Below are positions 9,002 to 17,668 of a stretch of 64,000 nucleotides of DNA, in pieces (position 1 is the stretch's first letter; the number at the start of each line of letters is the position of its first letter). A program made the position numbers and the translations under genes. Location of the stretch: NCBI RefSeq assembly GCF_029892065.1, contig NZ_CP120374.1, positions 1,302,001 through 1,366,000 on the forward strand. The letters are read 5' to 3'. Source of the stretch: Sinorhizobium garamanticum. GTDB lineage: Bacteria; Pseudomonadota; Alphaproteobacteria; Rhizobiales; Rhizobiaceae. A model generated the notes under the pieces. The model was not told where the DNA came from and did not search any database. It was given only the letters and a program-made list of their open reading frames with translations.

Positions 9002-9411
9002 GCGTCACCTCATCGACCTTGCGGCACACAGTCCGACCTCGCCACTATACTCTGGGGCGATCGCCCCGTGTGCAAGTACGTCAGGGTTAAGAATGTGTAT
9101 GCCATGACTGACAGAACGCCCGAAAATTGAAAATTCGCGCGGCCTTCATTGCTGTTGCGATCCGTTCTCGGCTCGCTAAGCTCTATGATAATGAAAGCAA
9201 AACCGGTCGCAATTGGACGAAGGGGCATAGTCTGGTGGGTGCGCGCGACGACATCGAGCGAGCCGAACAACCCTTGCTATCTCTGGTTCGTCGCAGGGTC
9301 GCAGCAGAGAGATTCCTGACAGGGTTTGCGCCGAAAGCATTCTTGCAACGACGTTGATTGACGTGATCGTGGCGCGCTCATACGCTGACTTCTAAGCCTC
9401 CTCAGGAGAGA
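9002..9411. other. Intergenic region with divergent promoters
   Basis: About 410 bases between divergently transcribed genes (FGE on minus, oxidoreductase on plus). No convincing gene is seen. The short palindrome CAACGACGTTG at 9346-9356 is the only marked symmetry and lies about 55 bases before the oxidoreductase start, where an operator could be. Confidence 0.4.
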
Positions 9412-10587
9412 ATGATGGAACGGAACGCCATCGCCGTCATTGGTGCCGGCATGATCGGTGCCGCGCACGCGTTTGGCTACCGAACGAATCTGCCGCGCTT
9501 CGAGAACCGCATCCCCGGTCTTCGTCTTGCAACCGCCTGCGACGGCAACGAGACGCTCGCCGGCCGCCTCGCTGCGACCTGGGGCTTCGAAAAGACGGAA
9601 ACCGACCTCAACGCGGTTCTCGCCGATCCTGAAATCGGCATTGTCAGTGTCTGCTTGCCGAACGCGCTTCATGCGGAGGTGACGCTGGCGGCGATCGCCG
9701 CCGGAAAGCACGTTCTCTGCGAGAAGCCGCTCGCGCTGAATGCCGAGGAGGCGCTGCGCATCCATCGCGCCGCGACGGCATCGCCGGTCGTCTCCGCAAC
9801 GGTCTTCAACTACCGGCGCATTCCGGCCGTTGCGGCGATACGCGACATCATCGCCGCGGGAGAAATCGGCGACCTCGTCAACCTTCTGGTCCAGTACGAA
9901 AGCGAGTATGCCGCCGATCCCAACCTGCCGCACAGCTGGCGGTACGAGCGCAGCCGCGCCGGCGCTGGTGCGCTGCTCGATCTCGGCACCCATGCCATCG
10001 ACACGGCTCGCTTTCTTTGCGGAGAAGTCTCCGAGGTCGCCGGCGCCGTCGGCACGATTTCCGTCAAGGAGCGCTTTCTGCCGGCCGCCGCCGGCATCGG
10101 CCACGACAAGGTTGCGCTCAGCCCCGAAAAGAGGCCGGTCGACAACGACGATGTCATGTCCGCCCTGCTTCGCTTCGAAACCGGCTGCCAGGGCATGTTT
10201 CTCGCGAGCCGGGTGGCGGTTGGTATGGGCAATACGCTTTCCTTCTCGATCACCGGGACGAAGGGTGCGCTGCGCTATAATTCCCGCCTGCCGGCCCATT
10301 ACGAAATCGCGCGTTTCGACGGCAGCGGACAATCGCCCTTTGCGCTGGTCGCGAACAACCCGGCCCTTCCCTATGCCGAGTTGCTCCCCGTTCCCCATGA
10401 CGGCGTGGCGATCGGCTACGCGGAAGTGTTCGGATTCATGATCAACGAGTTTCTCGAAGCGATCGCCACGAACCGTCCCATGCGGAACGGATCGACGCTC
10501 GACGGCCTGCGCGCCGCACAGATCCTCGACGCGATCCAGTTGGCTGCGGATACTGGTGTGCCGGTGAAGGTCTCGCGCGCCGCTTGA
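9412..10587 (+). CDS. Gfo/Idh/MocA family oxidoreductase
   Basis: A 391-residue NAD(P)-dependent sugar or inositol dehydrogenase-like enzyme. The N-terminal Rossmann motif is AVIGAGMIGAAHAFGY, and the catalytic-lysine signature is GKHVLCEKPLALNAEEA (EKP). The C-terminal domain has a GTHAIDTARFL segment with the usual active-site His. AGGAGAG precedes tandem ATGs at 9412 and 9415. It opens an operon with a TIM-barrel isomerase and an ABC sugar importer, so it probably oxidises a sugar or sugar derivative imported by that system. The substrate cannot be read from sequence. Confidence 0.9.
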   Translation: MMERNAIAVIGAGMIGAAHAFGYRTNLPRFENRIPGLRLATACDGNETLAGRLAATWGFEKTETDLNAVLADPEIGIVSVCLPNALHAEVTLAAIAAGKHVLCEKPLALNAEEALRIHRAATASPVVSATVFNYRRIPAVAAIRDIIAAGEIGDLVNLLVQYESEYAADPNLPHSWRYERSRAGAGALLDLGTHAIDTARFLCGEVSEVAGAVGTISVKERFLPAAAGIGHDKVALSPEKRPVDNDDVMSALLRFETGCQGMFLASRVAVGMGNTLSFSITGTKGALRYNSRLPAHYEIARFDGSGQSPFALVANNPALPYAELLPVPHDGVAIGYAEVFGFMINEFLEAIATNRPMRNGSTLDGLRAAQILDAIQLAADTGVPVKVSRAA

Positions 10588-10616
10588 ACGGCGATCGCGT
10601 CGATCGGGAGGAACAG

Positions 10617-11561
10617 ATGAAAATCGGCCTGAACACCGACAGCCTCGCGGCGCTCTCGCTGGAAGCGTGCTTGGACCGCGTCGCCGAACTCGGGTTCGCC
10701 TGCGTCGAATTCTGCCTCGGCGGCTGGTCGAGCGCCCCGCATGTCGACATTGCCGAATTGCTTGCGAGCGGCACGGCCCGCGACCGGCTTCTCGGCATGC
10801 TGCGTGACCGCAATCTCGAAATCTCCGCGCTCAACTGTTCCGGAAATCCGCTGCATCCGGGCGAAAGCGGGGCGAAGGACACAAAGCTCGCCTATGACAC
10901 GCTGGAACTCGCGACGCTGCTCGGCGTCAAACGCATCGTCATGATGTCCGGCCTGCCGGCCGGCGGCCCGGGCGATGCCTGCCCCAACTGGATTACCTCC
11001 TCCTGGCCGCCGGAAGCGATGGCGATGCTCGAATGGCAATGGTCTGAACGCGTCATCCCCTTCTGGAAGGATTATGCGGCCGCCGCAGAGAAAAAGGGGC
11101 TCCGCCTCTGCGTCGAGCAACATGGGCGCCAGGCCGTCTACAATGTCGAGAGCTTCTTTCGGTTGCGCGACGCCGTCGGCCCGACCGTCGGCGTCAATTT
11201 CGACCCGAGCCACCTGATCTGGATGGGCGGCGATCCGGTTTCGGCGATCCACGCGCTCGGCGACTGCATCTACCATGTTCACGGCAAGGATACGCGCATC
11301 GAGCCGCGGGCCCGCATCGACGGCCTGCTCGACCCGAAGCACGTGGTGCCGGTTCGCGGACGATCGTGGAATTTCGTCTCGCTCGGCCACGGCACGCCGG
11401 TTCGGGGGTGGCTGGAGATTCTCATGGCCCTCAGGGAGGTTGGCTATGACGATGTGATCAGCATCGAGAACGAGGACTATGCCCTCGATGCCGACAGGGC
11501 CGTCGCCATCGCCGCGACGACGCTGCGCTTCTGCATCGAGCAGCTTGCCGACGAAACCTGA
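10617..11561 (+). CDS. Sugar phosphate isomerase/epimerase (xylose isomerase-like TIM barrel)
   Basis: A 314-residue protein of the AP-endonuclease-2/xylose-isomerase-like superfamily. Metal-ligand positions are seen in LCVEQHGRQ (Glu), VNFDPSHLIWMGGD (Asp, His), YHVHGKDTRIE (His, Asp) and ISIENEDYA (Glu). It starts 29 bases after the oxidoreductase stop, with GGGAGG upstream. Pairing with a Gfo/Idh/MocA enzyme is common in rhizobial sugar and inositol catabolic operons, where the two act on successive keto-sugar intermediates. The actual reaction is unknown. Confidence 0.88.
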   Translation: MKIGLNTDSLAALSLEACLDRVAELGFACVEFCLGGWSSAPHVDIAELLASGTARDRLLGMLRDRNLEISALNCSGNPLHPGESGAKDTKLAYDTLELATLLGVKRIVMMSGLPAGGPGDACPNWITSSWPPEAMAMLEWQWSERVIPFWKDYAAAAEKKGLRLCVEQHGRQAVYNVESFFRLRDAVGPTVGVNFDPSHLIWMGGDPVSAIHALGDCIYHVHGKDTRIEPRARIDGLLDPKHVVPVRGRSWNFVSLGHGTPVRGWLEILMALREVGYDDVISIENEDYALDADRAVAIAATTLRFCIEQLADET

Positions 11562-11639
11562 CCGGGACGTCTCGCGCTTCGATTTCTCCAGAAGAAAGGC
11601 CGCCGATTGACTCCAGCCGCAGGCGGATGGTAAATCTGA

Positions 11640-11651
11640 GTAATCGTTAAC
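11640..11651. promoter_or_regulatory. LacI-type operator candidate before the lacI-family gene
   Basis: GTAATCGTTAAC differs at two of twelve positions from the perfect palindrome GTAAACGTTTAC found at 12714-12725 and shares its central CG. It lies 15 bases before the regulator start, where binding would block expression, so autorepression is likely. Confidence 0.45.
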
Positions 11652-11665
11652 CCAAGGAAATTTCC

Positions 11666-12670
11666 GTGACGATCTCGTTGAACGACATTGCCGAGCGCGC
11701 GGGCGTTTCCGTCAAGACGGTTTCCGGCGCGCTCCACGGCGGCTCGGCGCGGATGTCGGACGAGACGCGCCAGCGCATCAAGGAGATTGCCGAGGAACTG
11801 GGTTACGTCACCAACCTCGCCGCCCGCAGCATGCGGCAGGGCTGGATGCCATTGATCGGCGTTGTCGCCGACGAACTAATCACCTCGCCCTTTGCGACCG
11901 AAATCATCCGCGGCCTCGATGGTGCGGCGCGCGCCTCGGACATGGCCGTCTTTGCGATGACGCTTGGCGGCGGCCGCGATGTCGCGTCGGTCATCGAGGA
12001 GGTGCGCCGCTTCCGCCCGCGGGCGATCGCCTACGCGGCCATGTATCACAAGACCGTTTCGCTTCCCGCCGAACTCGCCGGCACCGTCGGCGTGATGATC
12101 AATTGCCGCGAGGTGAACGACCGGGTGACATCGCTGGTGCCCGACGAATTCGGCGCAGCGCACGAGATCACGAGCTACCTGATCGAGGCCGGGCGCCTGA
12201 ATATCGCCTTTATCAATCTGCCGGGCCTGCTCGCCGGGGAATTGCGCGAGGCGGGCTTCCGCCAGGCAATGACCGAAGCCGGGCTCGACGGCGACGGCGC
12301 CCGGATGCTGCCGGCGGTCCGCCGGGCGATCTACAGCGACAGGGCCCACAGCCTCGTCCTTTCGCATGTGACGGAACTGATGGCGGGATCCGAGCCGCCC
12401 GATGCCATTCTCTGCGGCAACGACCGTGTCGCAATGGAGGTCTATGCGGCGCTCCGACGTGTCGGCGCGCAAATCCCGGACGATGTCGCCGTCGCAAGTT
12501 TCGACAATCAGATCGATATCGCCTCCCGCCTTGATCCGCCCCTGACCACCATGGCCCTGCCGCATCGTGCCATGGGGCGACTCGCCGCAGACATCCTGCT
12601 TACCGCCGATGCCGTGCCAGGGGAGGTGCGAAGACTTCCATTCCAGCTGGTGGAGCGGTCATCCGTTTGA
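11666..12670 (+). CDS. LacI family transcriptional regulator
   Basis: A 334-residue repressor. The N-terminal helix-turn-helix (SLNDIAERAGVSVKTVSGAL, residues 3-22) is followed by the hinge helix segment TNLAARSMRQG and a periplasmic-binding-type sensor domain (IGVVADELITSPFATEIIRG through ILCGNDRVAMEVYAAL). The usual LacI start VSxxTVSRVL is changed to TVSGAL, with Gly where Arg is common. GTG at 11666 is chosen because of AAGGAAA upstream. It sits between the enzyme genes and the ABC importer and probably controls both. The inducer is likely the imported sugar. Confidence 0.92.
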   Translation: MTISLNDIAERAGVSVKTVSGALHGGSARMSDETRQRIKEIAEELGYVTNLAARSMRQGWMPLIGVVADELITSPFATEIIRGLDGAARASDMAVFAMTLGGGRDVASVIEEVRRFRPRAIAYAAMYHKTVSLPAELAGTVGVMINCREVNDRVTSLVPDEFGAAHEITSYLIEAGRLNIAFINLPGLLAGELREAGFRQAMTEAGLDGDGARMLPAVRRAIYSDRAHSLVLSHVTELMAGSEPPDAILCGNDRVAMEVYAALRRVGAQIPDDVAVASFDNQIDIASRLDPPLTTMALPHRAMGRLAADILLTADAVPGEVRRLPFQLVERSSV

Positions 12671-12706
12671 AAAACAAGCATGAAAACCCGTTGAGGAGGA
12701 GTGACT

Positions 12707-13993
12707 ATGATGGGTAAACGTTTACTTTCCATACTGATGGCGTCCGCCGCGCTCGGCGGCGTTGCCGAAGCAAAGACCGTCATCCACGTGATGCACCAGG
12801 GCGATCCTGGTTGGGTCGCGACCTATGGCGAGATCGCCAAGCGTTTCGAGGCCGCCAATCCGGATGTGGACGTCGAGCTGATCTATGCGCCGCACGACGC
12901 CTATAACGAGAAGTTCAGCGCCGCCGTCATGTCCAAGCAACTGCCGGACGTCATGGAGCTCGACGCGCCCTTCCTCGCCAACTACGTCTGGTCCGGTTAC
13001 CTGCAGCCGATCAGGCCGCTGGTCGACAAGGACGTCATCGGCGACATGACCGAATCCAACATCGCGCAGGGCACCTATCCGATCGACAAGGACCTCTACG
13101 CCGTCGGCCTGACCGACTCCTCGGTCGTCCTTTACGGCAACAAGAAATACCTCGAAGCGATCGGCGCCCGCATCCCGAAATCGGTCGACGATGCGTGGAC
13201 CCGCGAAGAGTTCGAGGGCTATCTCGAAAAGCTCTCGAAGCTTGACGGCGTCAAATGGCCGATCGATACCTTCCGCGGCTACGGCATCAAAACCGAATGG
13301 ATCACCTATGCCTATGGCCCAATCCTGCAATCGGCAGGCTGCGACCTGATTGACCGAAAAACCTGGAAGTCTGTCGGAACGCTCGACAGCGATCCTTGCG
13401 TCGAGGCGCTGACGATGATGCAGAAATGGGTGACGAATCGATGGGTGGTGCCGCAATCCTCGGGCACCAACCAGTTCTTCGCCGAAGGGCACCCGGCCGC
13501 GCTCGCGCTCGGCGGCCACTGGTTCTATGCCGAGGCCGCAGCCTCGATGAAGGACGATATCGTCGTCATGCCGCTGCCGAAGTTCGGGCCGAGGGGCGCC
13601 AGCCCGAACGGCACCTGGATCTGGGGGATCACCACTGCCTCCGAGCATCCGGACATCGCCGGCAAGTTCGTCAGTTTCATGCTGAAGGACAAACTCTACC
13701 GCGACTATGCGAGGGAGGATTCCGGCTATCCGGGCCTCAAGAGTTTCGCCGCAGACTCTCCGCTCTACGCCGCCGGTGGTCCGATGGCGGTCGCCTTCGA
13801 GCAGGCGTCGAAGACCGCCATCGCGCGGCCGCCGCATCCGGCCTATCCGGCGATCACCTCGGCCTTCATGGGAGCCGTGGACGAAATCTTCAATGGTGGC
13901 GACGCCAAGGCCGCACTCTCCAAGGCGGCCGAGAAGATCGACGAGGATATCGAAGAAAACGACGGTTACCCGCCCTTTGACGAGCAGCAATAG
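12707..13993 (+). CDS. ABC sugar transporter substrate-binding protein (CUT1 type)
   Basis: A 428-residue extracellular solute-binding protein of family 1. The signal peptide is MMGKRLLSILMASAALGG with cleavage after VAEA. The body shows FEAANPDVDVELIY, the KQLPDVMELDAPFLANYVW segment and many aromatic residues suited to sugar stacking. GAGGAGGAGTGACT precedes ATG at 12707; GTG at 12701 and ATG at 12710 are alternatives. A perfect LacI-type palindrome overlaps codons 3-7. It is followed by two permeases, a GH32 enzyme and an ATPase. The ligand is probably a fructose-containing saccharide, inferred from the GH32 gene. Confidence 0.92.
   Translation: MMGKRLLSILMASAALGGVAEAKTVIHVMHQGDPGWVATYGEIAKRFEAANPDVDVELIYAPHDAYNEKFSAAVMSKQLPDVMELDAPFLANYVWSGYLQPIRPLVDKDVIGDMTESNIAQGTYPIDKDLYAVGLTDSSVVLYGNKKYLEAIGARIPKSVDDAWTREEFEGYLEKLSKLDGVKWPIDTFRGYGIKTEWITYAYGPILQSAGCDLIDRKTWKSVGTLDSDPCVEALTMMQKWVTNRWVVPQSSGTNQFFAEGHPAALALGGHWFYAEAAASMKDDIVVMPLPKFGPRGASPNGTWIWGITTASEHPDIAGKFVSFMLKDKLYRDYAREDSGYPGLKSFAADSPLYAAGGPMAVAFEQASKTAIARPPHPAYPAITSAFMGAVDEIFNGGDAKAALSKAAEKIDEDIEENDGYPPFDEQQ
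12714..12725. promoter_or_regulatory. Perfect LacI-type operator inside the binding-protein start
   Basis: GTAAACGTTTAC is a 12-base perfect palindrome with a central CG, the usual form of LacI/GalR operators. It overlaps the first codons of the binding-protein gene, 44 bases after the LacI gene ends. Repression from this position would act as a roadblock or block a promoter inside the regulator's 3' end. Confidence 0.6.
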
Positions 13994-14012
13994 TCTCACA
14001 CGGTCAACATTT

Positions 14013-14038
14013 GCCCCGCGGCGGCAACGCCGCGGGGC
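14013..14038 (+). terminator. Hairpin between the binding-protein and permease genes
   Basis: Perfect 10-base arms (14013-14022 and 14029-14038) with a 6-base loop and no T-run. In ABC operons such hairpins protect the binding-protein mRNA from 3' decay so that it is made in excess over the permeases. Confidence 0.7.
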
Positions 14039-14100
14039 TGCCTGCCCCGCTCGCCTGCCGCCTTGGACAGCAGGCATGGCGACCTGATGAGGAGGAGATC

Positions 14101-15036
14101 ATGACCTTGCAACAAACGGCCCCGCCGGCCGTGTTGGCGCGTCCGGTTTCGCGCCGGGACAAAGGCCGGCTATTCCAGGAAATCGGCATGCTCGCGCCAG
14201 CGGTCATCCTGCTGACAATCTTCCTTGTCGTGCCGTTCCTCTTGTCGTTCTGGACGGCGATGACCAACCAGCCGCTGGTGCCACGGCCGACGCCGATCCG
14301 CTTTGTCGGCTTCAACAACTTCCTGCGCATCTTCCGGGACGAGCTCTTCTGGACCTCGCTCTGGAACGTCTCGCGCTTCACCTTCTGGATCCTGCCGGTG
14401 CAATGCGGCCTCGCCTTTGCGACTGCATTGCTGCTTCACCAGAAGCTGCCGTTCCGCAATCTTTTTCGCGGTCTCTTCTTCCTGCCCGCGATCACCTCGA
14501 TGGTCGTCGTCTGCGTGATCTGGGGAACGCTCTTTCAATATCCGACCGGTCCATTCAACCAGGTGATCGGTTTTCTCTCGGGCGGCCGCATCCAGCCGAT
14601 CGACTGGCTCGGCGATCCGAACTGGGCGATGTTCTCGATCGTGCTTCTGTCGGCCTGGCAGGCCTACGGCTTCCAGATGATCGTCTATCTTGCCGGTCTC
14701 CAGGGCATTCCGGACGAGCTCTATGATGCAGCGAGGATCGACGGCGCCAACGCGTTCCAGCGCTTCTGGCACGTGACCATGCCGGGTTTGAGGCCGACCC
14801 ATGTCTTCGTGCTGGTCATCACCACCATCCAGGCCTTCAAGCTCTACACCCAGGTCGCGATCCTGACCCAAGGCGGCCCGAAAAGCAGCACAGAGACCGT
14901 GGTCCACTACATGGTGCGCTCCGGTTTCGAGGAGCAGAAGCTCGGCTACGCTTCGGCCGTTTCGGTCATCCTCTTCCTGATCGTTCTCGTCATCGCGCTC
15001 CTGCAGCGTCAACTCCTGAGGCGTTTCGATGTCTGA
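14101..15036 (+). CDS. ABC sugar transporter permease 1 (CUT1, MalF type)
   Basis: A 311-residue inner-membrane permease with six predicted helices. The EAA loop reads ELYDAARIDGANAFQRFWHV, the site that docks on the ATPase. The start at 14101 follows GAGGAGGAG. The last 8 bases overlap the start of the second permease, indicating translational coupling. It is the first half of the heterodimeric channel of the sugar importer. Confidence 0.93.
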   Translation: MTLQQTAPPAVLARPVSRRDKGRLFQEIGMLAPAVILLTIFLVVPFLLSFWTAMTNQPLVPRPTPIRFVGFNNFLRIFRDELFWTSLWNVSRFTFWILPVQCGLAFATALLLHQKLPFRNLFRGLFFLPAITSMVVVCVIWGTLFQYPTGPFNQVIGFLSGGRIQPIDWLGDPNWAMFSIVLLSAWQAYGFQMIVYLAGLQGIPDELYDAARIDGANAFQRFWHVTMPGLRPTHVFVLVITTIQAFKLYTQVAILTQGGPKSSTETVVHYMVRSGFEEQKLGYASAVSVILFLIVLVIALLQRQLLRRFDV

Positions 15037-15922
15037 TCTCGCAATCCCCACCCTGCAGGCGAAGGTCAAGAGCGAGCGTTCCGCGCTCGGTTCGCTGCGC
15101 ATGGTCCAGACGGCCTCGATCCTCGTCATCGCGCTCCTTATCGTGTCGCCGCTGTTCATGCTCCTGATCGCCAGTCTCAAAGACGACCGCTTCCAGATTC
15201 TGGCCGACATGGGAAGTTTCAGGGCCTTCTGGGTTTCGAGCCCGACGCTTTCGAATTTCGCGGAAATCGGCAACCTCTCCGGCGAACTCGCCTTCGGCCG
15301 CTATCTCGTGAACTCGCTGGTCATCCTCGCACTCACGGTCGGCGCCGGCCTGATCGTCAACTCCATGGCCGGCTTCGTGCTGGCCTGGGGTTCGCTGCGC
15401 GGACGGGCACTGATCCTTTCGCTGGTCATCGCGCTCTACGTGATCCCGCAGGAGAGCATCATCATGCCGCTCGTCATCATGGTGTCGCGGGCCGGCATGA
15501 CCGACACCTTCGCCGTGCAGATCGTGCCCTGGGTCGCGAGCCCTCTCTACATCTTCCTGTTCTACCAGTTCTTCGCCCAGCTCCCGAAGGAGCTCTTCGA
15601 AGCGGCTGAGATCGACGGCGCCTCGGTGTTCCGCATCTATCGCTCGATCTTCCTGCCCTTGAGCCTGCCGGCGCTCGCGACCGTCTCGATCCTGATGGGG
15701 ATCGAGAGCTGGAACCAGTATCTCTGGCCGATCCTGGTGACGCAGACCGACTATGCCCGGCCGATCGCCGTCGCCATCGCCACGTTCTTCGGTCAGGATA
15801 GCATCTATTGGGATCGCGCGATGGCCGCCTCCGTCCTGATGATGATCCCGATCCTCGCCCTCTATCTCGCCTTCCAGCGCTGGTTCGTAAGTTCCTTTGT
15901 TGGCTCCGCCGTGAAAGGTTGA
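15029..15922 (+). CDS. ABC sugar transporter permease 2 (CUT1, MalG type)
   Basis: A 297-residue permease with six predicted helices and the EAA loop ELFEAAEIDGASVFRIYRSI. The N-terminus is cytoplasmic and polar. It overlaps the first permease by 8 bases and is followed after 3 bases by the GH32 gene. It forms the second half of the transport channel. Confidence 0.93.
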   Translation: MSDLAIPTLQAKVKSERSALGSLRMVQTASILVIALLIVSPLFMLLIASLKDDRFQILADMGSFRAFWVSSPTLSNFAEIGNLSGELAFGRYLVNSLVILALTVGAGLIVNSMAGFVLAWGSLRGRALILSLVIALYVIPQESIIMPLVIMVSRAGMTDTFAVQIVPWVASPLYIFLFYQFFAQLPKELFEAAEIDGASVFRIYRSIFLPLSLPALATVSILMGIESWNQYLWPILVTQTDYARPIAVAIATFFGQDSIYWDRAMAASVLMMIPILALYLAFQRWFVSSFVGSAVKG

Positions 15923-15925
15923 TCA

Positions 15926-17650
15926 ATGACAAGCAATGCAAATCCCGCCCCGCTTCTCGACGGCGACCTCGAGAGGTTGAGCGCATCCCTACCGGCCGGA
16001 ACGACGATCCACCTCTGGCTGAAGGCTGCGCAAGGGAAAGCGGCAGCGGAAATGACGGTCTCCGTCGCCGGCATCGAGGTCGGCCTTTTGACGGTCGACA
16101 ATGCCGAGGAATACCAGCTGCGGACGCTCCACCTGGAAAACGGCGGCCAGACGGCGTTTCGCTATGACCCGACCACGACGGTTGTCTCGGTCGTCTACGC
16201 TTTCTCGGAAAGCGACGTTCTCGAAAAGGGCATCCTCGTTCTCTATGCCGGCGAAGCGAACGCGCCGCCGACGGTGCCCGGCAGCTACCACTTCCGCCCT
16301 CCCTTCGGCTGGATGAACGATCCGAACGGCTTCGGCCGCTTCGGCGACAGGGTGCATCTCTTCTACCAGCACTATCCCCACAGTCTGCGCTGGAACACCA
16401 TGCATTGGGGCCACGCAGTCTCCGATGACTACGTGCGCTGGCGGCACCTGCCGGTCTTCCTCTTCCCCTCGGCCGATCTTTCGGCACGCGCCGACGGCCA
16501 GGGCGGCGTCTTCTCGGGGTCTGCCATCCCCCTCCCAGGAAAGGAGCCCGGCATCCGCGTCTTCTTTACCGAGCAGGTGAAAGACCGGCAGCCCGAAGAA
16601 CAGATCCAATTGACCGCCGTCTCGCGCGACCAGATCGCGGCCGGTCCCGCCGAGGTCATCCTGCCGGAGCGACCGGCCGGCCTCGATCTGACGCTCGACT
16701 TTCGCGACCCCTATGTCGTCAAAGGTCCCGACGGACGCTGGAAGATGCTTGTCGGCAGTCGCGACCGGGCCGGCGGTGTGATCCTGCTTTACGAGACCGC
16801 CGATCCCGAAGCCGCCTCGGGCTGGACGTTCGTCGGTATCCTGCATCGCGAGGACCGCTTCGGCATGACCGCCGCCGAATGCCCGTGCCTCGTGCCCGTC
16901 GACGGGCCGGCCGACGATCCGGCGACGCGCTGGGCGCTGATTTTCGGCCTGTTGACGAGCCGCGATCCGGCGACCGGCCGGCGGAATATCACGGTCGCGA
17001 CCGTCGGTCGCTTCGATGGCCGAAGCTTCGTCAAAGAATTCGAGCAGGAGCTCGACTTCGGCACCGACGCCTATGCCTTCCAGGCCTTCGTGGATCAGTC
17101 CGGCGGCCCGGTCGGCATCGCCTGGCTCGCCAACTGGACGGAGATCTCCAAGAAAACCGATTTTCCAACGGCCATGACGCTCCCCCGCCGCGTCGTGCTC
17201 AAAGACGGTGCGTTGCTGACGCCACCGGTCGACACAGTGGAAAGCCTGCGCCAGCAGCTCATAGACGACGAGCGACTGCTTTCCGGCGATATCGTCGAAC
17301 TCGGCAACGGAGCGGCCGAAATCGTCATTGATCTCACCGCGCCCGGCGCTGCTTTCGACCTCGAATTCGATCATCCGGTAGCCGACCTCGGGTTGAGGCT
17401 GGATCAGGAGGGCTTAAGCATCCTCTACGATGTTCCGGATGGCAAATGGCTGCCCCGCTACATCGCCAGCGGCGCGCGCCCCTCGACGCTGCGCATCTTC
17501 CTGGACAGGGGCTCGATCGAGGTCTTTGCCGACAACGGCCGCTGGACGGGAACGAAGCGCCTGCCGGGCTTCGAGGGCGTCCGCTCGGCCCGCCTTACCG
17601 CCCCGCAAGGCAATGTCGCCGCTGCCAGCATCTGGCAGCTCGGGCTCTGA
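15926..17650 (+). CDS. GH32 beta-fructosidase (levanase/sucrose hydrolase type), cytoplasmic
   Basis: A 574-residue glycoside hydrolase family 32 enzyme. After an N-terminal region of about 110 residues comes the catalytic five-blade propeller. It has the nucleophile motif WMNDPNG (about residues 129-135), the transition-state motif FRDPYV and the acid/base motif AAECPC. The last 150 residues are the beta-sandwich with LRIFLDRGSIEVFAD. No signal peptide is seen, so it should cleave an imported fructoside inside the cell. It begins 3 bases after the permease gene and precedes the ATPase gene, so hydrolysis and uptake are co-expressed. Candidate substrates are sucrose, short fructans or related oligosaccharides; I cannot choose between them. 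Confidence 0.92.
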   Translation: MTSNANPAPLLDGDLERLSASLPAGTTIHLWLKAAQGKAAAEMTVSVAGIEVGLLTVDNAEEYQLRTLHLENGGQTAFRYDPTTTVVSVVYAFSESDVLEKGILVLYAGEANAPPTVPGSYHFRPPFGWMNDPNGFGRFGDRVHLFYQHYPHSLRWNTMHWGHAVSDDYVRWRHLPVFLFPSADLSARADGQGGVFSGSAIPLPGKEPGIRVFFTEQVKDRQPEEQIQLTAVSRDQIAAGPAEVILPERPAGLDLTLDFRDPYVVKGPDGRWKMLVGSRDRAGGVILLYETADPEAASGWTFVGILHREDRFGMTAAECPCLVPVDGPADDPATRWALIFGLLTSRDPATGRRNITVATVGRFDGRSFVKEFEQELDFGTDAYAFQAFVDQSGGPVGIAWLANWTEISKKTDFPTAMTLPRRVVLKDGALLTPPVDTVESLRQQLIDDERLLSGDIVELGNGAAEIVIDLTAPGAAFDLEFDHPVADLGLRLDQEGLSILYDVPDGKWLPRYIASGARPSTLRIFLDRGSIEVFADNGRWTGTKRLPGFEGVRSARLTAPQGNVAAASIWQLGL

Positions 17651-17668
17651 GAGAACAGGGAGGAATTC

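Noticed and set aside
9010..9270. An 86-residue minus-strand frame upstream of the FGE gene
   Set aside because: No ribosome site, and the sequence lies in a region that looks like a divergent promoter.
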